This document shows positions 38,901 through 46,140 of a stretch of DNA of 64,000 bases, in pieces (within the stretch, counting starts at the first letter, position 1; every line of letters begins with the position of its first letter). The position numbers and the translations under genes are program-made. The DNA lies in contig JAQCEJ010000008.1 of the NCBI GenBank assembly GCA_027618475.1, positions 1-64,000 of the forward strand, given 5' to 3'. The notes beneath the pieces were generated by a model that saw only the letters and a program-made list of their open reading frames with translations, was not told the origin of the DNA and did not search any database. This DNA is from Planctomycetota bacterium (GTDB lineage Bacteria; Planctomycetota; Planctomycetia; Planctomycetales; Planctomycetaceae).

Positions 38901-40594
38901 AACAATATCGCAAGGACGTGGATGACGAACCGACTAACGTGGCCCGGCTGATTCGACTTTCTGATTTCTATATACGTTACGGTCGTTTGAAGGACGCGGA
39001 ACTGTTTCTCAATCGCATTGTCGATCCAAAAACAAAAGCTCAGGACTTTGCCGTCGCTTGGGCACGCCGTCGGCAGGCACTACAGATTGCCAGTTCCCGC
39101 CGATTTGATGATACGGCGCGAGCGCTCGAACTTTTGGAAAGCAATATTCGTGACCGCAAGTACGAAACGGTTGCTGACTTACGCGCCGAAGCGGCAATTC
39201 GTGCCAACGGTATCACGCATCACGACCATCTGGCGGCGATCGAAACGTATGAACAAATTGCCGCGTATTCCCCATTATCGCAAGCGGAAATGTTCCGGCT
39301 CGCACATCTCTATAAACTGACAGCAAACTGGCCGAAATGCCGTGATCTCTTGCAACTCCTGATTGCTGACAAGAGCGACGATATGATACTTCTGTCGTTC
39401 TACATTTCAAGCTTGATCGAACTGGACGATTCGCTCGAGGCCGAAGTCTGGTTGCGGCAGATGGAACAGAAATTTCCCAATGGCATTATGACAAAGAAGC
39501 TTCGTGCCCGCTTACTTGCGGCGAACGGGCGACCCAAAGAGGCGGCAGATTTGTTATTGAAATATTTCGCCGATTCCTCCGCTGATTCCTCCGAAGAGAC
39601 ACTGACAGGCCTGATCGAACAAGGAAACGCAAAGGGAGCCATTGAGATTCTGCAGAAATTTGTCAGCGATACCAACCCGGCGCTATCACAGGAGGTTCTC
39701 GATGAAGGCGAAAAACTGCTCAACGAAGGCCAAACCGACGATGCTCTTGAACGACTGAGGGGATTTCTGCAAATGGCCGACGTGTCGTCCGATCTGAGGA
39801 TCGCCGGTCTTCGTTCGACGGCCGATCTACTGGTGAGTATGGAACAGTATGAAGCAGCAGAGCAGATGTATCGAGATTACATCAGCCAATCGGGCTCGTT
39901 CGATGCGCACCTTCAGTTGGCCGTGTTTCTGGCGCAGCTTGGCCGCATTCCGGAAGCGCTCGCAATTTGTGACGACCAGTGGGCCAAAGCACCTGGCGAT
40001 GCCGTGGCACGAGCCAGTCTGGCCATAGTCGAATGCGTAGGCGATCAGCCGAAGGTCCAACAAGTCGTCGAACAGCATCTCCTCGATTCGATTCGTCAGC
40101 ACCCGCGCATGGCATGGCAGAAGTTATCGTTGGCTCGCCTGCGAGAACTTCAGAACCGTTATCCCGATGCTATTGCCCAATACCGGGACGTTCTGAATAT
40201 CGAGCCGCACAACCTGTGGGCCATGAACAATCTGGCTTACGATCTGTCGCTGGTGCAGCAGGATCTCGACCAGGCGTTGTCGCTCATCAATCAGGGAATT
40301 CAGATTACCGGTCCACTTCCCGAATTACTCGATACGCGGGCCGAGGTCTATCTCGCCCGAAACGAATTGCCGAAAGCGATCGACGATCTCACGCGCCTTA
40401 TCGAATCGGCTCCTTCACCGATGTATTATTATCATCTGGCAGAAGCGTACTGGAAGAGCAACGACCTGAAGAACGCGCGCAAGTTATTCGAGCAGGCGAA
40501 GTCGTCGGGGTTCTCGTCCGACAGACTCGGACCACTCGAAAAACAGCGATATCAGAAATTCGAATCGGCTTTGCTGCGGGAATCACAAACCTAG
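35981..40594 (+). CDS. Giant membrane-anchored TPR protein (intact paralogue)
   Basis: A 1537-residue protein. Residues 1-16 are cytoplasmic, ~17-36 form one membrane helix (KMIYLGVGSIFLIGGVHVL), and the remainder is about 35-40 tetratricopeptide-like repeats, presumably on the outer face of the membrane. It ends AMNNLAYDLSLVQQDLDQALSLINQGI, closely matching the end of the frame-split paralogue at 26079-30795. AGGGAA precedes the ATG. It likely acts as a large scaffold for exopolysaccharide assembly or surface protein sorting. The function is inferred from location and repeats only. Confidence 0.88.
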   Translation: MVENKKRVYRLNVPFLKKMIYLGVGSIFLIGGVHVLHSRQVHRNAELLFRLADDAEQAGKENLALTYLGQYTRLRKDDLEGLKRYARLISKDTESFRSQQAAFMASEQILRMDPTDDEFRRKAADIAIKMQRFQDAIIHIEELIKLHKGDAEVEHMQGRCYNGMGDYRKSSEALLRAIEQDNTKIDYYMGLINLVLTRSTSLKLTEIDPIHEEDVSNTTVAERLVSQMVENGLPKYEAYLARAKYQIRSQKLAEAQDDIDQALKLAGHEPDVLIAGIELAILRADEERSMAKKEESDAILEQARELARTGLGLSEQNMRFYVLLAEIERGEGRIDESLKIVMQGIAELQNQQALSGVDRLNKLGEAERQLLFAQADLIISQAKADDGTIDESKLSVAQEIIGQLRETLIMEALIDFLEGRILVERELWNDASLLLERTRGKLTRFPSVMQRIDLMLSQCYIQLDNPDANLNVFKRAQNSYPLWVPARLGYASALARVNRIDESIGAYVGLMGYPGVSETVAQLLIARQASLPSSRRDWSAVGKFLDAIETRADSDKESAEIAVIKSQYRYYQDEFDDALKTLEEAQKQYPDELVIWTNLIEFQAHRTDLEPNERTERAKTLLKEALDKFGDTYELRLVQIGLIARSTGEDVIEKLKTMEEGLDAYSDDERLQVLDALISAYQRYGTRDRIAPLIQSMIDIRPKDIEYRLKMIEFAGRQGDDNAVAEHIRVIREVEGPGGPCGNYVEASQLIYQATRERKLGDNIKRARELLMETAKKRPAWYDIPRTQGILEELVGNFDEAFDYYNRAIALGDRSHESILRMIQYLYEKQRYGEADRELRRLIEEDPSLMTGQLARLGWRIAWEREQFEQALGMAVNVAEDSEDYRDQLWVSQLRQVRGLDSAEVEAPLRKAISMAPDAPDVWLSLIGFLVREQRIEEAEVAIGQAESALPKEVLREALGRCFELVGDTDKAEEQYRKDVDDEPTNVARLIRLSDFYIRYGRLKDAELFLNRIVDPKTKAQDFAVAWARRRQALQIASSRRFDDTARALELLESNIRDRKYETVADLRAEAAIRANGITHHDHLAAIETYEQIAAYSPLSQAEMFRLAHLYKLTANWPKCRDLLQLLIADKSDDMILLSFYISSLIELDDSLEAEVWLRQMEQKFPNGIMTKKLRARLLAANGRPKEAADLLLKYFADSSADSSEETLTGLIEQGNAKGAIEILQKFVSDTNPALSQEVLDEGEKLLNEGQTDDALERLRGFLQMADVSSDLRIAGLRSTADLLVSMEQYEAAEQMYRDYISQSGSFDAHLQLAVFLAQLGRIPEALAICDDQWAKAPGDAVARASLAIVECVGDQPKVQQVVEQHLLDSIRQHPRMAWQKLSLARLRELQNRYPDAIAQYRDVLNIEPHNLWAMNNLAYDLSLVQQDLDQALSLINQGIQITGPLPELLDTRAEVYLARNELPKAIDDLTRLIESAPSPMYYYHLAEAYWKSNDLKNARKLFEQAKSSGFSSDRLGPLEKQRYQKFESALLRESQT

Positions 40595-40637
40595 CTGCCA
40601 CATTTTTACCGTTGGCGTATCCCGCTTGGAATTAAAA

Positions 40638-40665
40638 CGAGCCACAGGCCGAAACCTGTGGCTCG
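40638..40665 (-). terminator. Hairpin between convergent genes, likely terminator on the minus strand
   Basis: CGAGCCACAGG-ccgaaa-CCTGTGGCTCG is a perfect 11-bp stem. On the minus strand it is followed by TTTTAAT, the right form for a terminator of the peptidase gene ending at 40937. On the plus strand there is no T tract, though it may still help end the TPR transcript. Confidence 0.7.
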
Positions 40666-40822
40666 CTCGTCAAAACAGGAACGTACTTCCGGAAGGGATA
40701 TGTTCGGACGATGTAACCAGTTGCGGGGCGACAGTCCGTCATGTTCCCGTTGTTAAAAGCCGGCTGGTGCGGGAGGTCAAACCGGCCTGAAACCGAAAAT
40801 TCCTGTTTCGTCGCATTTTATA

Positions 40823-40917
40823 GAGAACGGTTTTCATAACCTGATTGGCGACAGAATATGCGTTCAAGCTGTCCTAAAAAACCTATCGTCCAGAGGGTTA
40901 TGAAACGGCTTGTCGTC
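40823..40917 (+). repeat. ~95-bp intergenic palindromic repeat, copy A
   Basis: The best-formed copy: GAACGGTTTTCATAACC at the left, TTGGCGACAG next, then ATCGTCCAGAGGGTTATG and AAACGGCTTGT at the right. The arms TTTCATAACC and GGTTATGAAA are exact inverse complements around a ~50-base core. It lies in the 342-base gap between two convergent genes. Matching copies lie at 195-290 (minus), 50908-51000 and 57075-57165. Confidence 0.8.
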
Positions 40918-40936
40918 AACATGCCTTGCCCGGGTA

Positions 40937-42106
40937 TCATAGTTGTGGTGATCGGGGGAGTTCGGTCGTCAATCGTTCGCGCGACAAACGATTCTGCTGC
41001 ACACTTAACCTGTCGAGATCCGGTCGGGCCACCGTTGTTGATGGAGGGGAAACCGGTCGATTGATCAGCGGATACATGAGTTTCCCCTTGGATCGCCGCC
41101 GACTGTTATTGTTTGCGACGAGATTTCGGTCTGAAGAATCGACCGACACGATCGCCCGCTGTTTGCGAGGTGCCGGGGGCTCCAAGTTCTCGGAGGTCTC
41201 TTGATCGGTCACGGAATTCTCAAGCGAGCGGGCATCACCCTCCGCTTCATCCGGCGTTTGCGAACGAATCAGCAGTTTCTTTTCATCGGTTCGCGCGTTG
41301 TTCGTGGCGAGCGTTCCGGCATCAATCGTCGCCGAACTCGGTTCACCCGCCATGACCCACGATTGCCATTCCTTTTCGAGGGACGTCACGCTGGCGTAAT
41401 CGTAGTTTCGTTTCAGTGCGCTGTCCCAGCCCGACTGATGCGCCTCATCCAGAAACCTGATAAACGCCGCTTTCCCCCCCCGGTCGACCAGAAAGTGGGC
41501 CAGCGTGTAGCCTTCTGCGTACAGCATCAGCACCTTCTGCATTTCCTGTGGATATTCTTTGATCGCGAGCAGCGTCTTGAGGGGAATTTTCGTCTGGTCG
41601 TTGATCAGCTGTTGAGCCAGCAGACTCTGACGCCGTCTTTCCGATTCGTGTTCCACCAGCGTGGCTGCCCCTTCATCGGCCCAGCGCGGCAGAGGGCGGC
41701 GAAAGTGCGTGGCGAATATCGTATGACTGATTTCGTGCGGCAGAACCGAATCGAGAATTCGTTCGAGCGAACCCTGAATCCGCATATTCCAGTTGAAAAC
41801 TTCACCTCGATCGAATGTAAACGTGGTTGCTCCTCCGGCACCCATCGTTCCGACGGTCACCGTGATGGGGCACGGCTGACCCCATGGTTTGAATTCCATC
41901 CCCAACCATTCGAGCGCTAATTCTCGGCGATAAATCTCGGCCGCTTCGCCAACCTGATGGGCAATCTCGGTAGTCGGTGCATGGACAACAAAATTCTTCG
42001 TACGCTCGGTTGCTGCCTGTAAACTTGCAGATGCCAGAGCCGAGATAATCAGCACCCAGCAGTAAAGCGTCCGTCCTATTCGATGAGGACAATGATTCAT
42101 GTTCAT
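40937..42106 (-). CDS. Secreted gluzincin (peptidase MA-like) protein
   Basis: A 389-residue protein with a signal peptide (LYCWVLIISALASASLQA). The zinc motif is HEISH at about residues 124-128, with the third ligand E145 in WADEGAATLVE, which is the peptidase MA-like/M1-type gluzincin layout. The C-terminal 120 residues are polar and low in structure. The start at 42106 gives AAGGA seven bases upstream; 42115 is a less well placed alternative. Likely an extracytoplasmic peptidase of unknown substrate. Confidence 0.8.
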   Translation of the reverse strand: MNMNHCPHRIGRTLYCWVLIISALASASLQAATERTKNFVVHAPTTEIAHQVGEAAEIYRRELALEWLGMEFKPWGQPCPITVTVGTMGAGGATTFTFDRGEVFNWNMRIQGSLERILDSVLPHEISHTIFATHFRRPLPRWADEGAATLVEHESERRRQSLLAQQLINDQTKIPLKTLLAIKEYPQEMQKVLMLYAEGYTLAHFLVDRGGKAAFIRFLDEAHQSGWDSALKRNYDYASVTSLEKEWQSWVMAGEPSSATIDAGTLATNNARTDEKKLLIRSQTPDEAEGDARSLENSVTDQETSENLEPPAPRKQRAIVSVDSSDRNLVANNNSRRRSKGKLMYPLINRPVSPPSTTVARPDLDRLSVQQNRLSRERLTTELPRSPQL

Positions 42107-42534
42107 TTCAGTCATCCTTGACGAAATTCTGTATCACGAACTCTTGCTGTTCATGGTTGAAGGCAAGATTGTCATACGCCCTTTAGTCGTTTCAGGCCTG
42201 GCTCGCTGGAAGAACTTGAGGGTCGATCACTCCAGGGGAATACAGACGTTGCCGGAGATACCCGACGGAAGAATATTCAAACAGAGGGGTGAAATGCGTT
42301 TGATTTACCAGAGAGCAATATTCGATCCAATGTCCAGGAAATCGAACAATACAGCCGCCTGCTGAGTTGCAACTTACTAAATATCAGGATGTTGCGATTT
42401 TTGATTTATGTCAACGTATTGTCGAGGTCGCTGCCGACAGCCCGTACTCATGTAATTGTTACAAGGGAAAAGGTCGATTCTGATCGACCACCATTGAAAA
42501 CGGTTACGCTCTATTCGTACGTAAGCCGTTGCGC
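42107..42534. other. Intergenic stretch without a supported gene
   Basis: About 430 bases upstream of the gluzincin gene and downstream of the next terminator. It contains a 7-bp inverted repeat, GGTCGAT-tctg-ATCGACC, near 42472-42490. Short open frames here look random. It probably contains the gluzincin promoter. Confidence 0.3.
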
Positions 42535-42579
42535 AAAAAAAGAGGGACCGAAGGGGCTGAACAGCCTCTTCGGTCCCTC
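42535..42579 (-). terminator. Strong rho-independent terminator
   Basis: GAGGGACCGAAG (42542-42553) pairs with CTTCGGTCCCTC (42568-42579), with an inner GGCT-gaac-AGCC. On the minus strand the stem is followed by a run of T (TTTTTTGCGC). It ends the transcript of the small secreted protein at 42743-43045. Confidence 0.92.
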
Positions 42580-42742
42580 AAACGTATTTCCGTGGGAGAG
42601 CCGACACGATTCAATGAGATTATGAAACGTTCATCGACTGTCACACTCAATCCATGCTAGCCCGATTCATCCCGTACGCGGGCGATAATTCGCCGAAGGG
42701 ATCGCTCCGGAGAAGTACCGCGCTGGGGATCAAGAGATCGAC

Positions 42743-43045
42743 CTATGCGTTCGCGTCAGCGGCCGGTTCCGGTGCCGCTTCTTCAGCGGGAGGAGCCGGA
42801 GGTGCGTCCCCCTCTGCAGGAGTAGGCGCAGGTGCCATTTCGTCATCGGTTGTCGCATCGGTTTCAATCGCGCTGTCGCAGCAGGTGTCCTTCTTCCAGC
42901 GATCCATAAACCCACGTGACCGCTCTTTCATCCGCTGAAATCGACAACGGAAGTCGGTATTTCCGAATATTCCCGCCTCACCCGAGGTCGGAAAAATCAG
43001 GCTGGCACACGCGAGCAAACAGGCAAACAGGAGTGTCCGTTTCAT
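42743..43045 (-). CDS. Small secreted protein with Ala/Pro/Glu tail
   Basis: A 100-residue protein with a signal peptide (LLFACLLACASLIFPTSGEA). A short basic aromatic middle (FRCRFQRMKERSRGFMDRWKKDTCCDS) is followed by a 40-residue tail of almost only Ala, Pro, Glu and Asp (PAEGDAPPAPPAEEAAPEPA). It stands as a single transcript with its own strong terminator. No known domain; possibly a surface or matrix-bound peptide. Confidence 0.7.
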   Translation of the reverse strand: MKRTLLFACLLACASLIFPTSGEAGIFGNTDFRCRFQRMKERSRGFMDRWKKDTCCDSAIETDATTDDEMAPAPTPAEGDAPPAPPAEEAAPEPAADANA

Positions 43046-43495
43046 GTCATTCTTTCTGCAGCCATCAGGGCTGAGTTTTGAGTTAAGCATTGACTCCAGG
43101 TAACATTCGTGAGTTCGAACTTCGGCAACACGCGGAATTCGCGTCGGATGATTTCCGCGTGACAGTCGAAATAAAGGTCGTTCGAGATGCGAACTGAAGA
43201 GCAGAGTCTGGGGTTGTTCGGGCATTGATGCCGGTAGGTACGAGGCGGATGACGCAGGATTGCCATTCCCATGAACGACGTTGTGTCACACAATTGATAT
43301 CGTCATTCGGCGGCACTCGATTCCGGGAAACGTACCGACAGAGAAGCGATGAATGCGAATTGACGCCGCTTCCGTCTCACAAGCCTTTTCTCAACGCGTA
43401 CAAGCAATTTCGCTAGACATTCACCAGCAGCAAAGCTTCGCCTGAATCGTACGAGACGCAAATCCGGTACGGTTTCACTGAAACCGAGGTTCGGG
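43046..43495. other. 450-bp intergenic region without a supported gene
   Basis: Lies between the M28 peptidase stop and the small secreted gene start. Several short frames exist on both strands but none shows protein-like composition or a ribosome site. It presumably holds the promoter of the small secreted gene. Confidence 0.35.
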
Positions 43496-45091
43496 TCATG
43501 ATTTCGGTGAGTTTGCGGCTTCTGACAGTTTCTCAGCCGGGTCGTCATCGAAAATAACGGTAACGACTTGCAGTCGACCCTTCCTTTCGCGGAGCATCTC
43601 CACCGATCCCGAGGAAGCAGCGACCAGTTCGGCAAAATGCCGGCTGTCGCGAATGCTCACGCCGGCAATCTGACTGATGCGGTCGCCGGCGCTCAAACCT
43701 GCGTCATCAGCCGGAGAACCGGCATCGATACGCACCAGGGAAATCACTCCGGGTTCGGCCGGATCGATGCGCCATCCCACGCCCAGTCGAACGGGGGGAC
43801 CATCGAGTTCAGCGGTGACCGTTTGTGGTTCCGCTTCGCCGGGACGCTTGAGGACAAATTCCACGGGATTATTTGCCCGTGACACAAGCCGTAAGAATGA
43901 CGTCGTCGCCGGGAGTTCGGTGCCGTTGATCTGTTGGATACGGTCACCGGCACGCATGCCCGATCGTTCGGCGGGCGAATCACGGCGAACCTGTTCGATT
44001 TCGATAATCCCCTGCTCTTCCAGTTCGCGGTTCCACGAAATCCCCAGTCGCGGCGGTGCCGGCGGTGCGGGTTGACTCATCTGCATTTGAACCGTCGTAT
44101 TTTCCGACTTCGATTCGCTTCGAAATTGGGGGAGACTCTCCGCATCGGCTGCTGCGACTATCATCTGAAAGAACAGCCGGGAAATCTGCTCCATTCCGTT
44201 CCAGTTCAGTTTTTCAGGGTCGTCGCTCGGTCGATGATAATCGTCATGCAGTCCGGTGTGGGGCATGAGAAAGGGAATTTTATTCTCATAAAACGGGTGA
44301 TGATCGCTGTCGCGTTTAATCGTCCAGTCGAACAGAATGTCGATGTCGGTCACCCGATTCTGCTCGGCGATAAATTGTCGAAAGCCAGGGGCCGTTCTCA
44401 CGCCGTACATGGTCAATCCCTGTTTCGGCAATCGACCGATCATGTCCAGATTCAGGTACAGGCCGACGGACGTGAGCGGAATCGTAGGGGTATCGATCCA
44501 ATATTCAGACCCGAGCAATCCCTTTTCTTCCGCATCCCAGAAGGCAATAAGAATCGGCCGTTTCAATTTCAACGGTTGTCGGGTGAGAGCCTTAATGACC
44601 TCAACCACTGCGGCCACACCGCTGGCGTTGTCGTCGGCCCCATTATGAATCTGGCCGATCGGTCCAAAACTATTCTGCGAGTTGCCGTATCCGACGTGGT
44701 CGTAATGGGCACCCACGACGATGAATTCATCAGCCAGTTGCGGCACATCCCCTGGCAGGTAGGCCAGCAGGTTGCGATAGTCGTCGCCGAATTCCTGAGT
44801 GAAATAACCGCTGTCACCTCGGGCCTTGAGTCCCGATTTTTTCATAATGTCGAGCAGATACGCCCCGGCGGCGTGCCCCCCCTTCGAACCCGCTTCGCGC
44901 CCTTCCAGCGTATCGCTGGCAAGAAAGAGCGTATGTTTTTTCAAACCGTCGGCTTGAATTGAATTCATCGCCGCGTTGATTAGTTCGAGTTCACCGGCCC
45001 GAAGGAACGTGGGGGCTCCACAACAGATCACAGCCTGCAAGATCAGGCCTATCAAGAGGTAGACGCGACGGCGGAGTTCTCTCTCTGACAT
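43496..45091 (-). CDS. M28 family zinc peptidase with two PDZ domains
   Basis: A 531-residue exported aminopeptidase-like protein. After a signal segment (YLLIGLILQAVICCGAP) the M28 core shows GAHYDHVGYG (H129, D131), GADDNASG (~D154), FWDAEEKG (E188-E189), LDMIGR and a late His in IPFLMPHTGLH. Two PDZ domains follow (RLGISW...SPAERSGMRAGDRIQQING and RLGVGW...SPADDAGLSAGDRISQIAG). The start at 45091 has AGGAAAA upstream. Planctomycetal M28-PDZ proteins probably trim or regulate extracellular proteins. The two near-identical PDZ units look like a tandem duplication. Confidence 0.9.
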   Translation of the reverse strand: MSERELRRRVYLLIGLILQAVICCGAPTFLRAGELELINAAMNSIQADGLKKHTLFLASDTLEGREAGSKGGHAAGAYLLDIMKKSGLKARGDSGYFTQEFGDDYRNLLAYLPGDVPQLADEFIVVGAHYDHVGYGNSQNSFGPIGQIHNGADDNASGVAAVVEVIKALTRQPLKLKRPILIAFWDAEEKGLLGSEYWIDTPTIPLTSVGLYLNLDMIGRLPKQGLTMYGVRTAPGFRQFIAEQNRVTDIDILFDWTIKRDSDHHPFYENKIPFLMPHTGLHDDYHRPSDDPEKLNWNGMEQISRLFFQMIVAAADAESLPQFRSESKSENTTVQMQMSQPAPPAPPRLGISWNRELEEQGIIEIEQVRRDSPAERSGMRAGDRIQQINGTELPATTSFLRLVSRANNPVEFVLKRPGEAEPQTVTAELDGPPVRLGVGWRIDPAEPGVISLVRIDAGSPADDAGLSAGDRISQIAGVSIRDSRHFAELVAASSGSVEMLRERKGRLQVVTVIFDDDPAEKLSEAANSPKS

Positions 45092-45366
45092 GCGATGACG
45101 TTTTCCTGAAAAAAACCAATTCGAAATCTTTGACGGCAACTGCTTGAAATTCGTTGTATTTGGTATAATGAACCTCAGGTAAGATAATCATTGCTCAGAT
45201 TGACGTATAGCCGTAGTTGAAAAAAGGAGATCGTGAGACGAGTTCCCCGATTCGATGGGTAACCATTTCAGCCGGTGTGTTACCTGGGGGGAACTTTGCT
45301 GTTCAGAGAATTCTAAAACAGCAGAGAAAATGCGATCGCGCCGCTGAAAGCCTGAAGGCACGAGTT

Positions 45367-45507
45367 ATGAACCGAAGTTGCCAAGCGATGGCCTGTTTTT
45401 TCCTGCTGTCGATGGTCATTCAATGGATGGGATGCACCGAGGATGAGTCTGCGGTTGCGCCGGTCGCCGCTTACAGCGATCTTCCCGATGATGGTCGTCT
45501 TCAATGA
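45367..45507 (+). CDS. Lipoprotein signal peptide fragment (frame-split redoxin?)
   Basis: A 46-residue frame starting at ATG 45367 with AAGG upstream. It reads as a lipoprotein signal: MNRSCQAMACFFLLSMV, then IQWMGC with the lipobox Cys, then a short Ser/Ala/Asp linker ending at TGA 45507. It overlaps the redoxin frame by about 60 bases, offset by one base. Most likely it is the true N terminus of that redoxin, separated by one extra base. Confidence 0.5.
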   Translation: MNRSCQAMACFFLLSMVIQWMGCTEDESAVAPVAAYSDLPDDGRLQ

Positions 45508-46138
45508 TCAGGTCGTATCCAACGTCGATTTCGACTCGAACCTGAGCGACCTCGAATTCTTGACACGCGACGGATCTTCGCAAGCCTTGCGCGATTTTCT
45601 GAAAGAGAAACCGGTGATCCTCGTGATCACTCGTGGTTATGCTGGTTCAATCTGTCCGTTCTGCTCATCACAAACGTCGCGTTTGATCAATAATTATCAG
45701 AAATTCGTAGATCGAGGTGCGGAAGTCGTCGTTGTTTATCCGCTCGAAAAACCGGATGACACGCCACGCCTCGACGAGTTTCTCAAGTCGATCGAGATTC
45801 GAACGAATACGCCGGCTCAAAATCCACCGTTTCCGTTACTGCTCGATGTCGAACTCAAAGTGGTCGACCAGCTCGGAATTCGCGCATCATTGTCGCGACC
45901 GGCGACATATATTCTCGATCGGCGCGGACAAGTTCGGTTTGCCTATGTCGGCCGATCGATTGCCGACCGACCTTCCGTTCAGGCGTTGCTCGATCAACTC
46001 GACCAGTTGAAGTTGGAAGAACAACCAACGACATCGTCCGCTGTCGATAAAGCACAACCTTTCACTTTGCCAAAAAACCGCGCTACCTCCCGCAAAACAA
46101 TGCCGTCGTATGTTCCCATGCGGAGAAAGGATACCTGA
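45443..46138 (+). CDS. Redoxin (peroxiredoxin/AhpC-like) domain protein
   Basis: A 231-residue frame whose thioredoxin-fold part begins around residue 30. It carries SICPFCSSQTSR with C71-x-x-C74, then EVVVVYPLEK and a late PATYILDRRGQVRFAYVG, all typical of AhpC/TSA-like redoxins. The first 25 residues (MSLRLRRSPLTAIFPMM) look non-native and lie over a lipoprotein signal frame. If joined, the protein would be a lipid-anchored periplasmic thiol reductase or peroxidase. It ends two bases before the kinase start. Confidence 0.8.
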   Translation: MSLRLRRSPLTAIFPMMVVFNDQVVSNVDFDSNLSDLEFLTRDGSSQALRDFLKEKPVILVITRGYAGSICPFCSSQTSRLINNYQKFVDRGAEVVVVYPLEKPDDTPRLDEFLKSIEIRTNTPAQNPPFPLLLDVELKVVDQLGIRASLSRPATYILDRRGQVRFAYVGRSIADRPSVQALLDQLDQLKLEEQPTTSSAVDKAQPFTLPKNRATSRKTMPSYVPMRRKDT

Positions 46139-46140
46139 GA

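Noticed and set aside
42099-42365. 88-residue open frame upstream of the gluzincin gene
   Set aside because: No ribosome site, random-looking composition, and it overlaps the start of a better-supported gene on the other strand.
42590-42640. Possible fifth copy of the 95-bp repeat (GATTATGAAACG)
   Set aside because: Only the right-hand dozen bases match; the expected left half is occupied by a terminator.
45495-45507. Programmed +1 frameshift at the end of the lipoprotein frame
   Set aside because: No slippery motif like that of prfB (CTT TGA C) and no stimulatory Shine-Dalgarno; a simple one-base error or mutation is likelier.
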